A stretch of 8,259 nucleotides of DNA, taken from NCBI GenBank assembly GCA_035528175.1, contig DATKZC010000002.1, positions 1 to 8,259 on the forward strand. Reading direction: 5' to 3'. The notes beneath the pieces are model-generated. The model made no database searches. It was given only the letters and a program-made list of their open reading frames with translations, and had not been told where the DNA came from. How positions within the stretch are numbered: position 1 is the first letter of the stretch; the number at the start of each line of letters is the position of its first letter. The DNA comes from JAHILA01 sp035528175 (lineage in GTDB: Bacteria; Patescibacteriota; Minisyncoccia; RBG-13-40-8-A). The translations under genes and the position numbers were made by a program. This document shows, one piece after another, positions 5,587 through 8,259 of the stretch.

Positions 5587-7294
5587 AAATTTCGTAATTA
5601 TGGCGCATATCGACCATGGCAAGTCAACTTTGGCTGACCGGTTTTTAGAAATTACCAAAACAGTTGATTCAAGAAGGATGCAACCGCAATTTTTGGACAG
5701 GATGACGATTGAAAGAGAAAGAGGAATTACAATAAAAATGCAGCCGGTAAAAATGATTTGGAAAGAATATATTTTAAATTTGATTGATACGCCCGGTCAT
5801 GTTGATTTTTCCTACGAAGTTTCCAGGAGCTTGGCAGCTGTTGAAGGAGCAATACTTTTAGTTGATGCGACTCAGGGCGTTCAGGCACAGACATTAACTA
5901 ATTTAGAATTCGCCAAGAAAGAAAATCTAATTATAATTCCAGTAATTAACAAAATTGATTTGCCGACTGCCAATATCGAACAATCGATTAAGGAAGTTGA
6001 AAAACTTTTAAATGTTAAAAAAGAAGATATAATTTTAATTTCAGCTAAGACCGGAGAAAATGTAGGAAAGCTTTTAGAAAGAGTGGTTGAAAAAGTACCA
6101 GCACCAGTTGATTCGTCAGATAAAAACCTGCGAGCTTTTGTCTTTGATTCTGAGTATGATGCTTACAAAGGTGTTGTTGCTTATGTGAGGATTTTTAATG
6201 GGCAAATAAAAAAAGGAAATAAAATTTATTTGATGCAGGCAAGAGCAAACGCTGAAGCGTTGGAACTGGGATGCTTCCACCCCGAGCTTGTCGAGGGAAA
6301 AGAATTAAAATCAGGAGAAATTGGCTATATTGCAACAGGATTGAAAGAAATAGACAAGTGCAGGGTTGGAGATACCATAACTTTACAGGCATCAAATTAT
6401 AATCTAAAACCACTTAAAGGGTATAAAGAGCCCCAGCCGGTTGTCTTTGCCAGTTTTTATCCTATTGATTCTGATGATTACGATTTATTAAATGATGGTT
6501 TAAGAAAATTAAAATTAAATGATGCCTCTTTGTCTTTTAATCCTGAATCCTCTGGTGCCCTGGGACGCGGATTTAGGTGTGGTTTTTTAGGAATGCTCCA
6601 TTTGGAAATTGTTTCCGAAAGACTAAAAAGAGATTATGGGTTGAACTTAATTACTACTTCCCCGAGCGTTGTTTATAGGAAAAATAAAGATAATAATATT
6701 GAAGAACCAGTTATGGATATGGAAATTATTGTTTTTCATCAGTATTTGGGTGCAATTAATAAATTATTAAGTAATTTTCCCGGAGAATTCAAGGATACTA
6801 CTTGGCTGACCAATGAAAAAGTTATTATTAAATTTGAAGCGCCGTTGGATATTGTTCTTCAAGGATTTTATGATAAACTTAAAACCGTAAGTTCGGGTTA
6901 TGCCTCAATGTCATATCGGATTAAAGATTATAAACCAGCTGATTTAATAAAACTTGATATCTTGATTGACAAGGAAAATATTGAGGCATTTTCCAAAATA
7001 GTCAGGCGCAGCGAAGCACACAGAGAAGGCAAAAGATTAGTTGAATTATTGAAAGAAATTCTGCCTTATTATCAATGGTCAGTGCCAATTCAGGCAGCAG
7101 TTGACGGAAAAATTGTTGCCAGAGAAACAAAGGGAGCGATGCGTAAAGATGTGACGGGCTATTTGTATGGTGGTGATTATTCTAGAAAAAGAAAACTCTT
7201 GGAAAAACAGAAAAAAGGCAAGAAAAAAATGGCGCAATTTGGTAAAATTACCATTCCCTCAGAAGTATTTTTAAAAATATTAAAAGCAAAATGA
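5567..7294 (+). CDS. lepA: Elongation factor 4 (LepA) ribosomal GTPase
   Basis: LepA/EF4 is a ribosome-bound translational GTPase implicated in back-translocation or initiation/assembly, depending on the study. All GTPase motifs are present: AHIDHGKST (G1, 13-21), ERGIT (G2, 51-55), DTPGH (G3, 74-78, with the catalytic His78), NKID (G4, 128-131) and SAK (G5, 159-161). Later landmarks are SLSFNPESSGALGRGFRCGFLGMLHLEI (321-348) and the LepA-specific C-terminal domain with PIQAAVDGKIVARETKGAMRKDV (507-529) and YGGDYSRKRKLLEKQKKGKKKM (534-555). At 575 residues it is slightly short of E. coli (599), mainly because a loop after VVYRKNK (about 373) is missing. The start at 5567 overlaps murJ by 20 bases and has a good Shine-Dalgarno sequence. 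Residues 236-243 are encoded by unusually GC-rich codons that match a REP-like sequence. The TGA stop overlaps the next start by 4 bases. Confidence 0.97.
   Translation: MTQSNIRNFVIMAHIDHGKSTLADRFLEITKTVDSRRMQPQFLDRMTIERERGITIKMQPVKMIWKEYILNLIDTPGHVDFSYEVSRSLAAVEGAILLVDATQGVQAQTLTNLEFAKKENLIIIPVINKIDLPTANIEQSIKEVEKLLNVKKEDIILISAKTGENVGKLLERVVEKVPAPVDSSDKNLRAFVFDSEYDAYKGVVAYVRIFNGQIKKGNKIYLMQARANAEALELGCFHPELVEGKELKSGEIGYIATGLKEIDKCRVGDTITLQASNYNLKPLKGYKEPQPVVFASFYPIDSDDYDLLNDGLRKLKLNDASLSFNPESSGALGRGFRCGFLGMLHLEIVSERLKRDYGLNLITTSPSVVYRKNKDNNIEEPVMDMEIIVFHQYLGAINKLLSNFPGEFKDTTWLTNEKVIIKFEAPLDIVLQGFYDKLKTVSSGYASMSYRIKDYKPADLIKLDILIDKENIEAFSKIVRRSEAHREGKRLVELLKEILPYYQWSVPIQAAVDGKIVARETKGAMRKDVTGYLYGGDYSRKRKLLEKQKKGKKKMAQFGKITIPSEVFLKILKAK
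6278..6297. repeat. REP-like sequence inside lepA, read in frame as HPELVEG
   Basis: CACCCCGAGCTTGTCGAGGG resembles the widespread bacterial repetitive palindrome whose usual form is CACCCTGAGCTTGTCGAAGGG (known from general familiarity, not searched here). The two differences inside these 20 bases both fall on third codon positions and leave the peptide HPELVEG (residues 238-244) unchanged. The surrounding codons from 6272 end mostly in C or G, in contrast to the AT-rich codons of the rest of the gene. The reading frame is intact. Confidence 0.5.
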
Positions 7295-7662
7295 AAAATA
7301 ATTTTTCCAATTCTAAATATTTTAGTTTGATATTGGCGGTTATTCTTATTCTTGTGGTGATTGCTCTTGGCAGAGAGAGTTATCGTTATTTTAAAATCAG
7401 CCAGGAAATCAGGGATTTAGAGAAGCAAATTGAAGAATTCAGAAAAAATAACGAGGAGCTTTCAAAAATGAAAGATTATTTACAATCAAAAGAATTTTTG
7501 CAGGATGAAGCAAGGGGGAAATTAAATTTAGTAAAAAGGGGGGAGAAGTTGATTATTATTTCAAATGAAAGTGATTTACAAGAAGAGATTAAACCGGAAG
7601 AAAAAGAAAACAAAACTCCTAATATTAAGCTTTGGCTGGAATATTTTTTCGGAAATAATTAA
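7291..7662 (+). CDS. FtsB/DivIC-like septum formation initiator protein
   Basis: A 123-residue bitopic membrane protein with a short cytoplasmic N-terminus, one transmembrane helix (about 11-27), and a charged coiled coil (about 33-65: ISQEIRDLEKQIEEFRKNNEELSKM). The family-typical segment LQSKEFLQDEARGKLNLVKRGEKLIII (64-90) follows, then an acidic/lysine-rich linker and a short aromatic C-terminus. FtsB/DivIC proteins bridge early and late division proteins and bind FtsL and FtsQ/DivIB, which are not in this window. The ATG overlaps the lepA stop (ATGA), and there is no separate Shine-Dalgarno sequence, so translation is probably coupled to lepA. The tail beyond residue 95 is not part of the family core. 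The family call rests on topology plus the EARGKLNLVKRGE motif. Confidence 0.8.
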   Translation: MKNNFSNSKYFSLILAVILILVVIALGRESYRYFKISQEIRDLEKQIEEFRKNNEELSKMKDYLQSKEFLQDEARGKLNLVKRGEKLIIISNESDLQEEIKPEEKENKTPNIKLWLEYFFGNN

Positions 7663-7665
7663 TTT

Positions 7666-8259
7666 ATGAAGGAATATATCAAAATTGGTTTTGCGCGAGA
7701 TTTAAAAACTCCTAAAGATAGGAGATTATTTCGTCTTTTGGAAATATTGCCGGGAGTTTTAAGTTGGGGCACTCTTTTCTTGATGATTTTTCTTTCCTGG
7801 AAAAAACCGGTTTGGGTGGCGTTTTTTATTATTGCTTTTGATATTTATTGGATTTTAAAATTAATTTTTCTTGCTTTCCACCAACAGTTTACTTACAGAA
7901 TGATGAAAGAAAATTTAAAAATCGACTGGCTGCAAAAACTGGATGAACTGCCAATCAAAAATTGGTCAGGAATTTACCATTTAATTATTCTCCCCTTTTA
8001 CGAAGAGGAATTAAAGGTTGTTCAATCGACATTTAGGGCATTAGTCAGTTCAAAATATCCTTTTGATAAATTTATTATTGTTTTAGGCGTTGAAAAAAGG
8101 GCTGGCGAGCAGGCATTGAAGACTGCTGAAGAGATAAAAAAAGAATTCGGCGACAAATTCTTTAAATTTTTGATTACTATCCATCCCGATGGAATTGAGG
8201 GCGAATTAAAAGGCAAAGGTGCTAATGAAACTTGGGCAGCAAGGCAGGCAAAGGAAATG
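7666..8259 (+). CDS. Membrane glycosyltransferase, GT2-like, 3' end cut by window
   Basis: The frame from the ATG at 7666 is open to the window end (198 residues visible). After a charged N-terminus there are two transmembrane segments (about 28-45 and 49-71). They are followed by the start of a family 2-type glycosyltransferase fold: HLIILPFYEEELKVVQSTFRAL (105-126, the first strand with the P-x-Y/N-E-E motif), FIIVLGVEKRAG (136-147), and KGKGANETWAARQAKE (182-197), which resembles the GKxxALN region before the catalytic DxD. The DxD and later motifs lie beyond the window, so donor and acceptor cannot be inferred. Many such proteins add sugars to lipid carriers or surface glycans. It begins 3 bases after the FtsB-like gene stop and is probably the fourth gene of the murJ operon. 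Confidence 0.75.
   Translation, partial: MKEYIKIGFARDLKTPKDRRLFRLLEILPGVLSWGTLFLMIFLSWKKPVWVAFFIIAFDIYWILKLIFLAFHQQFTYRMMKENLKIDWLQKLDELPIKNWSGIYHLIILPFYEEELKVVQSTFRALVSSKYPFDKFIIVLGVEKRAGEQALKTAEEIKKEFGDKFFKFLITIHPDGIEGELKGKGANETWAARQAKEM

Noticed and set aside
7266..7279. Perfect 14-bp palindrome TATTTTTAAAAATA at the end of lepA
   Set aside because: It is pure A/T inside coding sequence for FLKILK; such palindromes are expected by chance in AT-rich DNA and there is no GC stem for a terminator.
1..8259. CRISPR array, insertion sequence, phage genes or toxin-antitoxin pair
   Set aside because: No regularly spaced direct repeats, transposase, integrase or small gene pair of that kind is visible; the window is mostly housekeeping and envelope genes.
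1..8259. Alternative genetic code with TGA read as glycine or tryptophan
   Set aside because: lepA ends at a TGA exactly where the family's C-terminus ends, and tryptophans are encoded by TGG throughout.

Overview
The window reads as a piece of an AT-rich genome from a Candidate Phyla Radiation (Patescibacteria, probably Parcubacteria-like) bacterium. This is an inference from four things: the short, tightly packed genes; the pair of small TrbC/VirB2-like pilins; the divergent MurJ; and the near absence of Shine-Dalgarno sequences. TGA is used as a stop (end of lepA), so the code is not the Gracilibacteria/Absconditabacteria code 25. No BLAST or HMM search was run; family calls come from reading the translated sequences.

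Left region (1-2048, + strand): the 3' part of an extracellular solute-binding protein gene, cut by the window edge, is followed after 3 bases by a small two-helix pilin gene. After about 100 bases comes a second, paralogous pilin gene. The gap between the pilins holds a perfect 12-bp inverted repeat enclosing two perfect 7-bp hairpins, a cloverleaf-like element that is probably a dispersed genomic repeat. A strong hairpin terminator closes the region.

Middle region (2049-2221): a self-contained tRNA-Leu(UAG) transcription unit with promoter, tRNA and a 14-bp-stem terminator. The terminator also lies just beyond the stop codon of the convergent gene that follows.

Right region (2217-8259): a VanW-domain membrane-anchored protein on the - strand is divergent from a + strand operon of murJ (lipid II flippase), lepA (EF4 GTPase), a FtsB/DivIC-like septum protein and a membrane glycosyltransferase cut by the right edge. 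The operon genes overlap or nearly touch (20 bp, 4 bp, and a 3-bp gap). The divergent pair appears to be driven by two near-consensus promoters whose -35 boxes overlap almost completely, and both predicted mRNAs would be almost leaderless. VanW, MurJ, FtsB-like and probably the glycosyltransferase all concern the cell envelope or division; lepA is the translation gene embedded among them.

The most interesting signals are the cloverleaf repeat between the pilins, a 20-base REP-like sequence read in frame as HPELVEG inside lepA, the shared divergent promoter, and the linkage of a solute-binding protein with two pilins. I do not see a clearly new defence or mobile system.
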